A stretch of DNA of 64,000 nt, taken from the NCBI RefSeq assembly GCF_017916365.1, contig NZ_JAFMSU010000003.1:620001-684000 (forward strand), given 5' to 3'. The notes under the pieces were generated by a model that was not told the DNA's origin, searched no databases, and was given only the letters and a program-made list of their open reading frames with translations. This DNA is from Rufibacter roseolus (GTDB lineage: Bacteria; Bacteroidota; Bacteroidia; Cytophagales; Hymenobacteraceae). Shown piece by piece: positions 27,642-36,108 of this stretch. The stretch's first letter is position 1. Each line of letters opens with the position of its first letter. A program made the translations under genes and the position numbers.

Positions 27642-28583
27642 TCAGGAATTGTAAGTAAGAATATGGGAGGCTGCCCCTAAACTACATCCCAGCTTTTCAA
27701 AGGTTTTAATTACAGTTTTGTTAGTAGACTGCGTAGTGATCTTCACGTAAGAAGCTTTTTGCTCTTTTGCACGCTGCATAAATTCAGTTAACAGTTTCAC
27801 ATACCAGCCTCTGTTCTCAGAAGTAACTGCCGCCAATCTGGCATACATCACACTTAGATAATGATTAGGCGAAATCTTCTCATAAACATCGTAAGCCAGG
27901 AAAGAAGCAACCGGTAAGTTAGGCACATTGGGCACAATGACGCAGTCACAGAATCCATTAACACTGGCAGCGGCATACGTGGCAAGGTAATGGTCAGCTT
28001 CTGCGTCTGAAAAGGAGTAGTCGGCGTGCAGTCGGTCATACTCATTCCTGCTTTGGGCTGCTACTTTGGAAAGCACTAGTGCTTCTTCAGCCCTGGCGCT
28101 TCTCACCGAGTAGTGTTCTCCGGTAAAGTCTTCCAGTTTCTTCCTGAAATAGTGGAGTCGCGTTTCCACCAACTTAAAACCTGCCTCATTCAAAGCTTGA
28201 ATCAGAAATATATCTTCCGCAGGAATCTCAGAGAAACAGTAACAAGGCTCAACCTGAAACAATTTATCTTTAAAAATTCTGGCCGCTTTCACCAATGCCG
28301 GGGCATTCTCCTGGGAGTACAGAACGGTAAATAGTTTATAGCACTTCCTCTCGAAGTGGTTACTGTCCCAGGTCAGGTATTCATATAAAAAGACAAAGTT
28401 TGCCCCATCAACCGTCACTGCAAATTGCAAGCATGAATCCTTGGTTCCAAACTCTTCAATCCTCCTTTTTACAAAAAGATCAAATTGATCAAAGGGCTTT
28501 ATTTCTCTTATGAAAACATAAGGGCTGTAAAAAGCTAGGGCGTTTTTCCGGAAGTTAATCAGCTCGTCTAAGCCTTGCTCCAT
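27642..28583 (-). CDS. WecD-like GNAT acetyltransferase
   Basis: The 313-residue product has two halves. The N-terminal half contains YEYLTWDSNHFERKCYKL, like the LPWDSxFF region of the TDP-fucosamine acetyltransferase WecD. The C-terminal half (about 160-313) has the look of a GNAT fold, ending in a helix that fits the usual NKTVIKTFEKLGC acetyl-CoA/C-terminal motif. The gene overlaps the FdtA-like gene by 16 bases. FdtA-type ketoisomerases, an aminotransferase (FdtB) and an acetyltransferase (FdtC) together make dTDP-Fuc3NAc or Qui3NAc; here the aminotransferase is not in the window. N-acetylation of an amino sugar nucleotide is therefore likely but not proved. Confidence 0.65.
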   Translation of the reverse strand: MEQGLDELINFRKNALAFYSPYVFIREIKPFDQFDLFVKRRIEEFGTKDSCLQFAVTVDGANFVFLYEYLTWDSNHFERKCYKLFTVLYSQENAPALVKAARIFKDKLFQVEPCYCFSEIPAEDIFLIQALNEAGFKLVETRLHYFRKKLEDFTGEHYSVRSARAEEALVLSKVAAQSRNEYDRLHADYSFSDAEADHYLATYAAASVNGFCDCVIVPNVPNLPVASFLAYDVYEKISPNHYLSVMYARLAAVTSENRGWYVKLLTEFMQRAKEQKASYVKITTQSTNKTVIKTFEKLGCSLGAASHILTYNS

Positions 28584-28975
28584 ATGGCTTTGAATTTGGT
28601 ATACTCTCTTATGTAATCACTTTCGCTATACAATGTGGAGGCCAACACCATCTGGACGGCTGCTTGGGTATATTGCATGGTATGCCACACACTTGGAGGA
28701 ACATAAAGCCCTTGGTTAGGTTTATCCAATACGAATACGTTTACTTCACCGTTGGCTTGCTCAGTGGTAACCAAAATACGCCCCGTTACCGCTATGATGA
28801 TCTGCTTTGTCTCATGGTGAGCATGCCTGCCCCTTACAATAGGCTCTGGGGTACCATACGTCCAGAAGACTCTCTTTACTTCAAAAGGAATCAGATTATT
28901 GTTTTCTGCAACAGAAATGAATCCTATATCTAAAGATCCAATCACAGGAAACTCAATCAAGTACGGCTTACCCAC
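28568..28975 (-). CDS. FdtA/QdtA-like sugar 3,4-ketoisomerase (cupin)
   Basis: A 135-residue single-domain cupin with the WxcM/FdtA signature: RGRHAHHETKQIIIAV (the His-x-His active-site region, about 48-63), then LYVPPSVWHTMQYT in the second cupin motif and the C-terminal SESDYIREYTKF. Members of this family move the keto group of dTDP-4-keto-6-deoxyglucose from C4 to C3. The length is normal. It is the first gene of the minus-strand unit, with a 270-base gap to the divergent arsI. No gene for dTDP-glucose formation (RmlA/RmlB) is in the window, so the substrate must come from elsewhere. Confidence 0.82.
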   Translation of the reverse strand: MGKPYLIEFPVIGSLDIGFISVAENNNLIPFEVKRVFWTYGTPEPIVRGRHAHHETKQIIIAVTGRILVTTEQANGEVNVFVLDKPNQGLYVPPSVWHTMQYTQAAVQMVLASTLYSESDYIREYTKFKAIWSKA

Positions 28976-29150
28976 CTTTTCTATCTTTTATCAGAACTTA
29001 CAGAAGAGCCAACGCAACGCCCTCAACAATCTCTACTCATTAATTGCATTTCTTGCAAGTTACTAAAAAGGTCAGAGACTGAAATTGCTTTGTTACTTCC
29101 AAGCGATTTGCACCTGATTGGTGATTTTAAAAGAAAACATTATTCGGGTG

Positions 29151-29176
29151 CTGAAAAACTTTTCAAAATTTTTCAG
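29151..29176. promoter_or_regulatory. Inverted repeat upstream of arsI, possible operator
   Basis: CTGAAAAA (29151-29158) and its complement TTTTTCAG (29169-29176) are separated by 10 bases, 70 bases before arsI. A regulator site is possible; no arsR gene is in the window. Confidence 0.3.
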
Positions 29177-29246
29177 GAAAACCTGCGTCTTTTCAGGCAA
29201 CACTCCGTCATCAGGGCAAAACTAAGAAACCGTAAAAAATTAAGCC

Positions 29247-29693
29247 ATGAAAAGATTACATGTAAACATCAGTGTAAAAGACTTGCAGGAATCTGTTGAG
29301 TTCTACACCGCGCTTTTCGCTGCCCAGCCTACCGTCCTGAAAACCGATTACGCCAAATGGATGCTGGAGGACCCGCGCGTGAATTTTGCCATCTCCAGTC
29401 ACCAGGGAAGCATTGGCATTGAGCACTTGGGCATCCAGGCGGAAACACCAGAGGAGTTGCAGGAAGTATACGGCCGATTAACACAGGCCAAAGGCACTAT
29501 ACGCAATGAGGGGGCCACCACCTGTTGCTATGCGCAGTCAGAAAAATCCTGGATACGGGATCCGCAGGGAGTAGAATGGGAAACGTTTTATACCTTTGGA
29601 GAGTCCACCACCTACGGCGGCGAGGCCAAGGCAAACGCCTGCTGCGCACCTACTTGCTGCACACCCACTACCCAGGAAATCGCTACTGTTTAA
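29247..29693 (+). CDS. arsI: ArsI/CadI-family C-As lyase (VOC superfamily)
   Basis: The 148-residue protein is a type-I extradiol dioxygenase-like (VOC) enzyme. His5, His60 and Glu112 (WETFY) fit the three iron ligands of the family. The vicinal pair Cys93-Cys94 in GATTCCYAQSEK is the hallmark of ArsI, which splits the carbon-arsenic bond of trivalent methyl or aromatic arsenicals. The C-terminal tail has two more Cys pairs (132-133, 137-138), also known from ArsI proteins. It is the first gene of a plus-strand cassette, 19 bases before an acetyltransferase. CadI-type cadmium-induced proteins are close relatives, so the exact metal stress is not certain. Confidence 0.88.
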   Translation: MKRLHVNISVKDLQESVEFYTALFAAQPTVLKTDYAKWMLEDPRVNFAISSHQGSIGIEHLGIQAETPEELQEVYGRLTQAKGTIRNEGATTCCYAQSEKSWIRDPQGVEWETFYTFGESTTYGGEAKANACCAPTCCTPTTQEIATV

Positions 29694-29712
29694 CCCGTAA
29701 ACCTCTGATGTA

Positions 29713-30222
29713 ATGGAAACGCTTACCCAAATCACCCTACAGCCCCTGCTGGCCGAACATTACCCGCAGGTGAAAGCCATTTATGAGCAAGGCATAGCCA
29801 CCGGGAACGCCACCTTCCAGACTTCTGCCCCCACCTGGGAAACTTGGGACGCGGCCCATCTGCCGCACAGCCGATTGGTGGCGCTCACCTATTCCGGGGA
29901 AGTAGCTGGTTGGGCAGCCCTTAGCCCAGTCTCGGGACGGTGCGTGTATGGTGGCGTGGCTGAGGTGAGCGTGTACCTGCACGAGGATTTCCGGGGGCAG
30001 GGCCTGGGTGCAAGGTTGTTGAGCCAGTTGATACAGGAATCGGAAGCCAACGGCATGTGGACCCTGCAGGCGGGAATCTTCCGGGAGAACGAGGCCAGTA
30101 TTGGGTTACACCAGAAATGCGGTTTCAGAATGGTGGGAATGCGGGAGCGTATCGGGCAACTGGATGGCCAGTGGCGCGATACCGTATTACTGGAACGCCG
30201 CAGTAGCACGGTAGGCCTGTAG
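29713..30222 (+). CDS. arsN1: GNAT acetyltransferase, ArsN1/phosphinothricin-acetyltransferase-like
   Basis: A 169-residue GNAT enzyme with the acetyl-CoA loop RGQGLGARLL near residue 97 and the family stretches GNATFQT and VYGGVAEVSVYLHEDF, as in phosphinothricin acetyltransferases and ArsN1. ArsN1 acetylates the amino group of the antibiotic arsinothricin; members are often next to arsenic genes. Here it follows arsI by 19 bases, so both are probably on one message. The arsenic role is inferred from this neighbour; a role against phosphinothricin or methionine sulfoximine is the alternative. A strong hairpin at 30231-30286 ends the pair. Confidence 0.75.
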   Translation: METLTQITLQPLLAEHYPQVKAIYEQGIATGNATFQTSAPTWETWDAAHLPHSRLVALTYSGEVAGWAALSPVSGRCVYGGVAEVSVYLHEDFRGQGLGARLLSQLIQESEANGMWTLQAGIFRENEASIGLHQKCGFRMVGMRERIGQLDGQWRDTVLLERRSSTVGL

Positions 30223-30230
30223 TTGAAGAA

Positions 30231-30286
30231 TACTTGCTCTGTTTGGGGCCTGTTTTTAAGAAAACAGGCCCCAAACAGAGCAAGTA
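30231..30286. terminator. Perfect 26-base-arm hairpin; strongest copy of the dispersed palindrome
   Basis: Arms of 26 bases with a 4-base TAAG loop start 8 bases after the arsN1-like stop. The core GGGGCCTGTTTT and its complement is the repeat that recurs after many genes to the right. As RNA it would be a very stable terminator. Confidence 0.85.
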
Positions 30287-30363
30287 CCGTTTAAAAGAAG
30301 ACAAGGTTCCTAATTTAAACCGCTGTTCATCCTGCTTCTTGCGCTTGCTTATTTCATTGCCTA

Positions 30364-30978
30364 ATGGAAAATAAAAATAATTGTAGTTCTGCCTCCGTTT
30401 GCGTTTCGCAAGACCCATGTGCGGCTGTGGCGCCCGTGTTTCTCAGTTACCAGGAAGCCTTGCAGGGTTTCATCCGCAAGCGGGTTCCCAGCCGTGCAGA
30501 TGCCGAGGACCTCTCCCAACAGGTGCTATTGAAAGTGCATAGGAATTGCGAGAAACTGCCAGAGGTCCGCAACGTACGGGCCTGGCTCTATGAGATCACC
30601 CGCCACGTGGTACATGACTTCTACCGTGAACGCCAGCGCGAGACAGCCTTACCGGAAGGCGCCGATTTAGCGGATTCTACTGAACAGAACCCGCTCCGCG
30701 ACCTGGAGAGCTGCGTACTCCCACTCCTGCAATTGCTTCCGCCAGAATACGCCGAGCCTCTACGTCTGAGTGACCTGGAAGGGGTTCCCCAACAGGAAAT
30801 CGCCAATAGACTAAGGCTTTCCTTATCCGGAGCCAAATCAAGGATACAGCGCGGGCGCGAGAAACTGAAAGCGGTTTTCCTGGAGTGCTGTCACCTGGAA
30901 CTGGACAGACAGGGTCACCTTATCAGTGCCGAGATCAAGCCAGATTGCCAGATTTTACAAGATTGCCGGCCTACTTAA
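30364..30978 (+). CDS. sigZ: SigZ-type ECF RNA polymerase sigma factor, cysteine-rich
   Basis: The 204-residue product has sigma region 2 (about 25-95, with DAEDLSQQVLLKVHRN and VRAWLYEITRHVVHDFYR) and region 4 (about 115-170, with VPQQEIANRLRLSLSGAKSR as its helix-turn-helix). The C-terminal extension FLECCHLELDRQGHLISAE with Cys175, Cys176, His177, Cys195 and Cys201 is typical of SigZ. The N-terminus adds Cys7, Cys13 and Cys19. No anti-sigma gene is next to it, so the Cys/His tail may itself sense metal or redox state (inference). It sits between the arsI cassette and a strong terminator. A link to arsenic response is suggested by position only. Confidence 0.85.
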   Translation: MENKNNCSSASVCVSQDPCAAVAPVFLSYQEALQGFIRKRVPSRADAEDLSQQVLLKVHRNCEKLPEVRNVRAWLYEITRHVVHDFYRERQRETALPEGADLADSTEQNPLRDLESCVLPLLQLLPPEYAEPLRLSDLEGVPQQEIANRLRLSLSGAKSRIQRGREKLKAVFLECCHLELDRQGHLISAEIKPDCQILQDCRPT

Positions 30979-30993
30979 CCACGCTTTTCTTTG

Positions 30994-31030
30994 CGTTTAG
31001 AGCCTGTTTTTTAAAAACAGGCTCTAAACG
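30994..31030 (+). terminator. Terminator after sigZ; near-perfect palindrome copy
   Basis: Arms of 18 bases around one base, with core AGAGCCTGTTTTT, are followed by TTTATTTTTT. It is 16 bases after the sigZ stop and is both a copy of the dispersed palindrome and a good rho-independent terminator. Confidence 0.9.
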
Positions 31031-31274
31031 TTTATTTTTTCAGCCAGTTTTTTGAAGGCCAATCAACCTCTATCCAACCCTTGCCGCTATCAGTTTCTTC
31101 AAAGGATTTAGCCTAGATTTCTTGCTAACCCTCTCTCTGCTTCCCTAAGCCATAGACTATCGTTTTACCTATCCCTCTTTTATATTTATTCTTTTTAGGA
31201 AGCCTTTAAAAGGTTTAGGCGAAAAACAGCCTGGTTCTGGTTTCCTGGATGGGAGCAGCTGCCAGTGTAGAACT

Positions 31275-31305
31275 TTGGCAGAACCCTTTTTGCCTGTTAT
31301 CTTTG
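31275..31305 (+). promoter_or_regulatory. Promoter of the FAD oxidoreductase operon
   Basis: TTG at 31275-31277 (within TTTGG), 20 bases, then TATCTTTG at 31298-31305 fit the Bacteroidota promoter. The ATG follows 20 bases after the -7 box. The rest of the 31031-31274 spacer shows no other feature. Confidence 0.7.
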
Positions 31306-31324
31306 GAAAGCTTATCCTGCTTTT

Positions 31325-32905
31325 ATGTCGACTCCCTCTACAGCTCTTATTATTGGAGCTGGACCTGCCGGTTTAACGGCTGCCTATGAATTCTTGAAGC
31401 ATTCCAAAGTGCATCCTTACGTAGTAGAAGCCACGGACCGTATTGGCGGCATCTCAGCTACCATCAATTACAAGGGTAACCGGATGGACATAGGAGGTCA
31501 CCGGTTTTTTTCTAAATCTGATCGGGTTATGGACTGGTGGTTGTCAATTTTGCCCCTGCAATTAGAGGCCGGACAAACCATTGGCGCACTTAATTACCGG
31601 GGTAAAAGCCGGGCAATTCCTATAGTTTCTGCCACAGATACATCGGCCGGAGATAATGTGATGCTGTTGCGCCAAAGAAAATCCCGCATTTTCTTCCGCC
31701 GTAAATTCTTTGACTACCCACTTTCCTTCTCGCTGAACACCCTTGCGCAGTTAGGGATAGGTTGGTCCACGAAGGCCGTGTTCAGCTACCTGAAGCAGGT
31801 GCTAAGCCCTATCAAAGAAGAGAAAAATCTGGAGGAGTTCTTCATCAATCGCTTCGGCAAACACCTGTATGAGACTTTTTTCAAAGCCTACACCGAAAAA
31901 GTGTGGGGTGTTCCCTGTCAGCAGATCAGTGCCGAGTGGGGTGCCCAGCGCATTAAAGCGCTTTCTATTACCGAGGCCTTGAAACACTTCCTTCGGCAGC
32001 AATTCTCCTCTTCCACAGAGGATTTCACCCAGAAAGAAACGGAGACGTCTTTGATTGAGCAGTTTCTGTACCCTAAACTAGGACCGGGTCATCTATGGGA
32101 AGTTGTCACCCGTCAGGTACAAGAGCAGGGAGGTGAAGTGCACATGCAGCAAAAAGTGGTAGCCTTGCAATTAGAAGGCAACAGGATTGTCTCTGCCACA
32201 ATCCAGGAAATCTCCACTGGGGCTACCTATCAGATGAATCCCGAGCACGTGATTTCCACCATGCCCATCAGAAGCCTGATCCGCGCCCTAGGCGAAGTAG
32301 TACCTGCCGAGGTACGGGAGATTGCGGAAAACCTGCCTTACCGGAATTTCATCTCCGTGGGCCTTCTTTTGCATAAACTGGCCCTTAAACAGGAAGACAG
32401 TGACCTCATTCAGGATAACTGGATCTACATCCAGGAACCGGATGTCCAGGCCGGCCGACTCCAGCTATTCAACAACTGGAGCCCTTACCTGGTCACCGAT
32501 CCGGATAAAGTCTGGCTGGGCGTAGAGTATTTCTGCCAGGAAGAAGACGAGCTTTGGCAAATGTCTGAAAATGATCTGCAGCAGCTGGCCATTGAGGAGC
32601 TCCATAAACTAGGCATCATCTCGGCTGACCAAGTCATTGACGGCACCGTGGTGAAAATGCCCAAAGCCTACCCGGCTTACTTTGGTTCTTACAACGAGTT
32701 CCCCAAGGTACAGGCTTTCCTGGATAGCATTGAGAACCTGTTTCTGGTGGGCCGTAACGGTATGCACAAGTACAACAATCAGGACCATTCCATGCTTACC
32801 GCCATGCTAGCCGTGGAAAACATCAGTGCTGGCCGCACCGACAAGGCCAACCTGTGGGCAGTGAACACGGAACAAGAGTACCACGAACAAGCTGATTCCC
32901 TATAA
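31325..32905 (+). CDS. FAD-dependent amine-oxidase/UDP-galactopyranose-mutase-like oxidoreductase
   Basis: The 526-residue protein opens with the FAD-binding [17 protein letters not shown] and [12 protein letters not shown], and has the RxGG-like [13 protein letters not shown] loop. A C-terminal segment, [17 protein letters not shown], closes the FAD site. This set is that of the flavin amine-oxidase superfamily; relatives in polysaccharide regions resemble UDP-galactopyranose mutase and protoporphyrinogen-oxidase-like proteins. The exact reaction cannot be read off. It is followed after 6 bases by the first of two GT-C-like membrane proteins, so a role in lipid-linked sugar handling is likely but inferred. 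Confidence 0.8.
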   Translation: MSTPSTALIIGAGPAGLTAAYEFLKHSKVHPYVVEATDRIGGISATINYKGNRMDIGGHRFFSKSDRVMDWWLSILPLQLEAGQTIGALNYRGKSRAIPIVSATDTSAGDNVMLLRQRKSRIFFRRKFFDYPLSFSLNTLAQLGIGWSTKAVFSYLKQVLSPIKEEKNLEEFFINRFGKHLYETFFKAYTEKVWGVPCQQISAEWGAQRIKALSITEALKHFLRQQFSSSTEDFTQKETETSLIEQFLYPKLGPGHLWEVVTRQVQEQGGEVHMQQKVVALQLEGNRIVSATIQEISTGATYQMNPEHVISTMPIRSLIRALGEVVPAEVREIAENLPYRNFISVGLLLHKLALKQEDSDLIQDNWIYIQEPDVQAGRLQLFNNWSPYLVTDPDKVWLGVEYFCQEEDELWQMSENDLQQLAIEELHKLGIISADQVIDGTVVKMPKAYPAYFGSYNEFPKVQAFLDSIENLFLVGRNGMHKYNNQDHSMLTAMLAVENISAGRTDKANLWAVNTEQEYHEQADSL

Positions 32906-32911
32906 GACCCC

Positions 32912-34483
32912 ATGATGCGCGCTTTTATTCGGGATAACTCCTTTGCCATTGGCTTCACCTTACTATACGGCATACTGCTGGCCTGGCTCATGCACCACCA
33001 CGAACTATGGCCCGATGAAACGGAGCCCTGGCTTCTTGCCCGCTATAGTGACTCCTACGGTGAGCTGCTTTACAACAAGCGCTCTGAAGGTCACCCTAAT
33101 CTTTGGTACAGCATCTTATATGTGGTAACGCGCTTCACTCATAATCTACAGGCCCTTAAGGTATCTCAATTCATTTTTGCCGTAGGGTTTGTCTTCGTTT
33201 TTCTCCGGTATGCGCCCTTCCATAGAGTTATTAAGGTATTATTCTGCTTTGGCTATTATGGGCTTTTTGAATACGGCGTTCTAAGCAGGCTTTATGCCTT
33301 AGAGTTGTTTACCATGTTCCTGGTGTGCGCGCTCTACCCAAAGCGCTTTACTCATTGGTTTCTGTATCTAGTACTGTTGGCGGTAAATGCCCAAACCCAC
33401 CTGTTTGGCTTATATTTCTCCGGGGTTATGGGCCTGCTTCTTTTCACCGAGGCATTGGGTTTCTGGAAGAATGTTCCTTTCCGTGAAAAGATCAGCCATA
33501 AGAAATTAGCGGCAGGCATTTTGATATGGACTTTGGGCTGCGGCGTCTCTTTCTGGAGCATTACCCATTTCCTAGGCTTTGGCCAGCCGCATATTTTGGA
33601 TCCGTACAAAATTCAGCAAGCCTCTACCAGAATCTGGCAGTCATTTTTCCCCGTGCCAGAATTCACTTTCCACTTCTGGAACACGTCTTATCTAAAAACC
33701 AGATACGAGATTCCGCTGTCTATCCTTTTGGTGCTGCTTTTTATTTATTCCCTTAAAAGCAGCAGGTTACTGGTAAGTTTATTCTTAATGTATGCCGCCC
33801 TCTTCTATTTCTTCGCCTTTAAGTTTGAATTATACCTGCGCCATCATGCCCATTTCTTTTTATTCACGATGGCCATGTTCTGGGTGAGCGCCTCCTACAA
33901 CCATTACCCGCCCTCCATTGAGGTAAAAAATTTATTTTCCTTTAAGAACAGAACTCAACTTTTCAGTGGAATCCTTTTACTGGCTGTGGTGGCACAGGCC
34001 CTTACCGGATTGTATGCTGTTTCTATGGATTACAGATACTCCTTTCACCCCGCTAAAGATGTCGCTGCTTTCCTGCAGAAAAATTATCCTAACCAATTTC
34101 TAGCTTCTACAGATGATTTCCATGCCTCTACCATTGGAGCCTACATGGAAAGACCTATCTTTAATTTATCAAGAGGGGAAATGAGGACCTTTTTTGACTT
34201 TGATGATGCGGCAAGTAACTATCTTACTCCTTTTCAGAATTTACAGTGGGCGCAGGCTTTAGCTCAAAAGAAAAAAACAACTATCCTTATCATCTCTTCC
34301 AAGAAGATCGCTACCGAGTTTTCACCTTATTCGGTGAAACTCATAAAGTCTTTTGAATACAATTACATTCTTCTTTTTGATAAGCATACCTATTTATATC
34401 TAATGGAGCCCAATTACCTGCAAAAGCCATATCTTGTGGCGGGCACTCCGGTAGCGTTGCCTGCGGCAGTTAATAAACAATAA
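32912..34483 (+). CDS. GT-C-like membrane protein, paralogue A
   Basis: The 523-residue protein has about ten membrane helices. The first extracytoplasmic loop contains ELWPDETEPWLLAR and YSDSYGELLYNKRSEGHPN. The Asp-Glu pair after the first helix and the following HPNLWY recall the catalytic loop of GT-C glycosyltransferases (PMT/ArnT type), which use polyprenyl-phosphate sugars. A soluble C-terminal domain of about 130 residues follows from about 375. The next gene is a clear paralogue with the same loop. Start: ATGATG, either Met possible. I infer a periplasmic glycosyltransferase; acceptor unknown. Confidence 0.65.
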   Translation: MMRAFIRDNSFAIGFTLLYGILLAWLMHHHELWPDETEPWLLARYSDSYGELLYNKRSEGHPNLWYSILYVVTRFTHNLQALKVSQFIFAVGFVFVFLRYAPFHRVIKVLFCFGYYGLFEYGVLSRLYALELFTMFLVCALYPKRFTHWFLYLVLLAVNAQTHLFGLYFSGVMGLLLFTEALGFWKNVPFREKISHKKLAAGILIWTLGCGVSFWSITHFLGFGQPHILDPYKIQQASTRIWQSFFPVPEFTFHFWNTSYLKTRYEIPLSILLVLLFIYSLKSSRLLVSLFLMYAALFYFFAFKFELYLRHHAHFFLFTMAMFWVSASYNHYPPSIEVKNLFSFKNRTQLFSGILLLAVVAQALTGLYAVSMDYRYSFHPAKDVAAFLQKNYPNQFLASTDDFHASTIGAYMERPIFNLSRGEMRTFFDFDDAASNYLTPFQNLQWAQALAQKKKTTILIISSKKIATEFSPYSVKLIKSFEYNYILLFDKHTYLYLMEPNYLQKPYLVAGTPVALPAAVNKQ

Positions 34484-34519
34484 TAAAAGAAGGCAAAAGA
34501 CAAGTTCCTCCTTAAACAA

Positions 34520-36064
34520 ATGCCTCCTCTCTCCCGCAACTGGTCTTTTGCTACTTTCTTCACTCTGCTTTACGCCTTGTTGCTGGCCTGGCTTATACAG
34601 TACCATGAGCTTTGGTTTGACGAGACCGAGCCATGGCTCTTGGCCCTGTACAGCGATTCTTATGCTGAACTATTACAGAACAAAGTGTATGAAGGGCACC
34701 CGAACCTGTGGTACAGCCTGCTGTTTATAGTAACCAGGTTCACCCATGATTTACTAGCTTTACAGACAGCACAGCTCGTATTTGCCGTCGGGTTTGTGTT
34801 CGTTTTCCTGCGGTACGCCCCGTTTCATTGGCTGTTGCGGGTGCTGTTCTGTTTTGGGTACTACGGGTTATTTGAGTACGGCACCATCAGCAGGCTTTAC
34901 GCACTGGAACTGTTCACCACTTTCCTCATCTGTACCCTTTACACCAAACGGTTCTCCCACTGGTACCTTTTCCTGCTTGTGTTGGTGCTCAATGCGCAGA
35001 CACATCTCTTCGGGCTATTCTTTACCGGCGTTTTAGGCCTTTTGCTGTTTTCAGAGGCTTTTGGTTTTTGGAAAGATGCACAGCAACTCCCAGCAATCCC
35101 TCCTCTGAAAAAATGGATGGGATTAGGTTTATGGGCTGCGGGCAGTCTTTATTCGCTGTACAGCATAATCAGGCCGTCTGAGGGAGAGTTGGTGATGCTG
35201 AACCTCAGATCGGTGACCAGGCCGTGGCAGGCATTCTTTCCCATCCCCCACTTCTTTGTTGATTTCTGGAATTCATACATTTTAACGCCCACCTTGCTGG
35301 GATACGCCTGCGAAGCTATTCTTTCGGTGGCAATTGTCACTTTCGTGCTTCGGTGCTTTTTGCCGGTGAAACGCCTGTTCTTGCCTCTCTTAGGGCTATT
35401 TGTTCTTCTTGCCGTATTTTTTGCGTTCAAATACATGGGCAGTATCCGGCACTTCGGGCATTATTTTGTCTTTACTCTGGCATTTGGCTGGCAACTAAGC
35501 TACTATCAAGACACCTCCGCACTAGCCCTGATTTCCTTTAAACGACTGCAACAGCTTTTGTTCCTGGCTACTTTCATTCAGTTTGGAGTAGGCATTCACG
35601 CGGTAGCCACGGACATCAGGCATCCTTTTCACCCGGCGAAGCAAACGGCGGCTTACCTGAAGGCGAAAGTACCGTCAACTGACCTGATTGCTTTGGAAGA
35701 CGACATCATTCTGTCTTCTGTTGTGGCTTACTACGGCAAGCCGATTCTTTACTTGCCGACGTTGACTCCCAGCACTTTCTTCCAACCTGACACTCCGGAG
35801 GAAAACGAGTTAACCCTCTACCAATTGCTGGACTGGGCACAAGCCTTGGCACAAAAGGAAAACAGGCGCGTTGTTCTAGTCTCATCGCAGGAAATTGACT
35901 TGAATTGGTATCCTTACCCCGTGAAATTGTTGTCCTGGCTTGAAGAGCCAAACATCACCCACCATTTCTTCTACCTGTACCAGATTGGTCCCGCTCCTTT
36001 TCCAAAGGCGGATTTTGTGGCGGGTACACCCCAAGATGCCTTACGTGCCAACCCTGCTAAATAA
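34520..36064 (+). CDS. GT-C-like membrane protein, paralogue B
   Basis: The 514-residue protein is a tandem duplicate of the gene before it, with about half of residues identical by eye. The shared loop reads ELWFDETEPWLLALYSDSY, then NKVYEGHPNLWYS. The membrane topology is the same, and the C-terminal soluble part ends with the same FVAGTP tail (against LVAGTP in copy A). The spacing is 36 bases, so both are on the message that starts at 31275-31305. Retention of the acidic loop in both copies suggests both are active. Different sugars or acceptors for the two copies is a reasonable guess. Confidence 0.65.
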   Translation: MPPLSRNWSFATFFTLLYALLLAWLIQYHELWFDETEPWLLALYSDSYAELLQNKVYEGHPNLWYSLLFIVTRFTHDLLALQTAQLVFAVGFVFVFLRYAPFHWLLRVLFCFGYYGLFEYGTISRLYALELFTTFLICTLYTKRFSHWYLFLLVLVLNAQTHLFGLFFTGVLGLLLFSEAFGFWKDAQQLPAIPPLKKWMGLGLWAAGSLYSLYSIIRPSEGELVMLNLRSVTRPWQAFFPIPHFFVDFWNSYILTPTLLGYACEAILSVAIVTFVLRCFLPVKRLFLPLLGLFVLLAVFFAFKYMGSIRHFGHYFVFTLAFGWQLSYYQDTSALALISFKRLQQLLFLATFIQFGVGIHAVATDIRHPFHPAKQTAAYLKAKVPSTDLIALEDDIILSSVVAYYGKPILYLPTLTPSTFFQPDTPEENELTLYQLLDWAQALAQKENRRVVLVSSQEIDLNWYPYPVKLLSWLEEPNITHHFFYLYQIGPAPFPKADFVAGTPQDALRANPAK

Positions 36065-36072
36065 CAACTCCA

Positions 36073-36108
36073 TTTCAAACCTGATTTTCTAAGAACAGCC
36101 TAAAAACG
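36073..36108. repeat. Decayed copy of the dispersed palindrome
   Basis: On the minus strand this reads TTTTTAGGCTGTTCTTAGAA and continues towards TCAGGTTTG. It overlaps the stop codon (TAG) of the helix-hairpin-helix gene. Confidence 0.6.

Noticed and set aside
29090..29299. Small frame overlapping the start of arsI
   Set aside because: No coding character; it ends inside arsI and covers the presumed control region.
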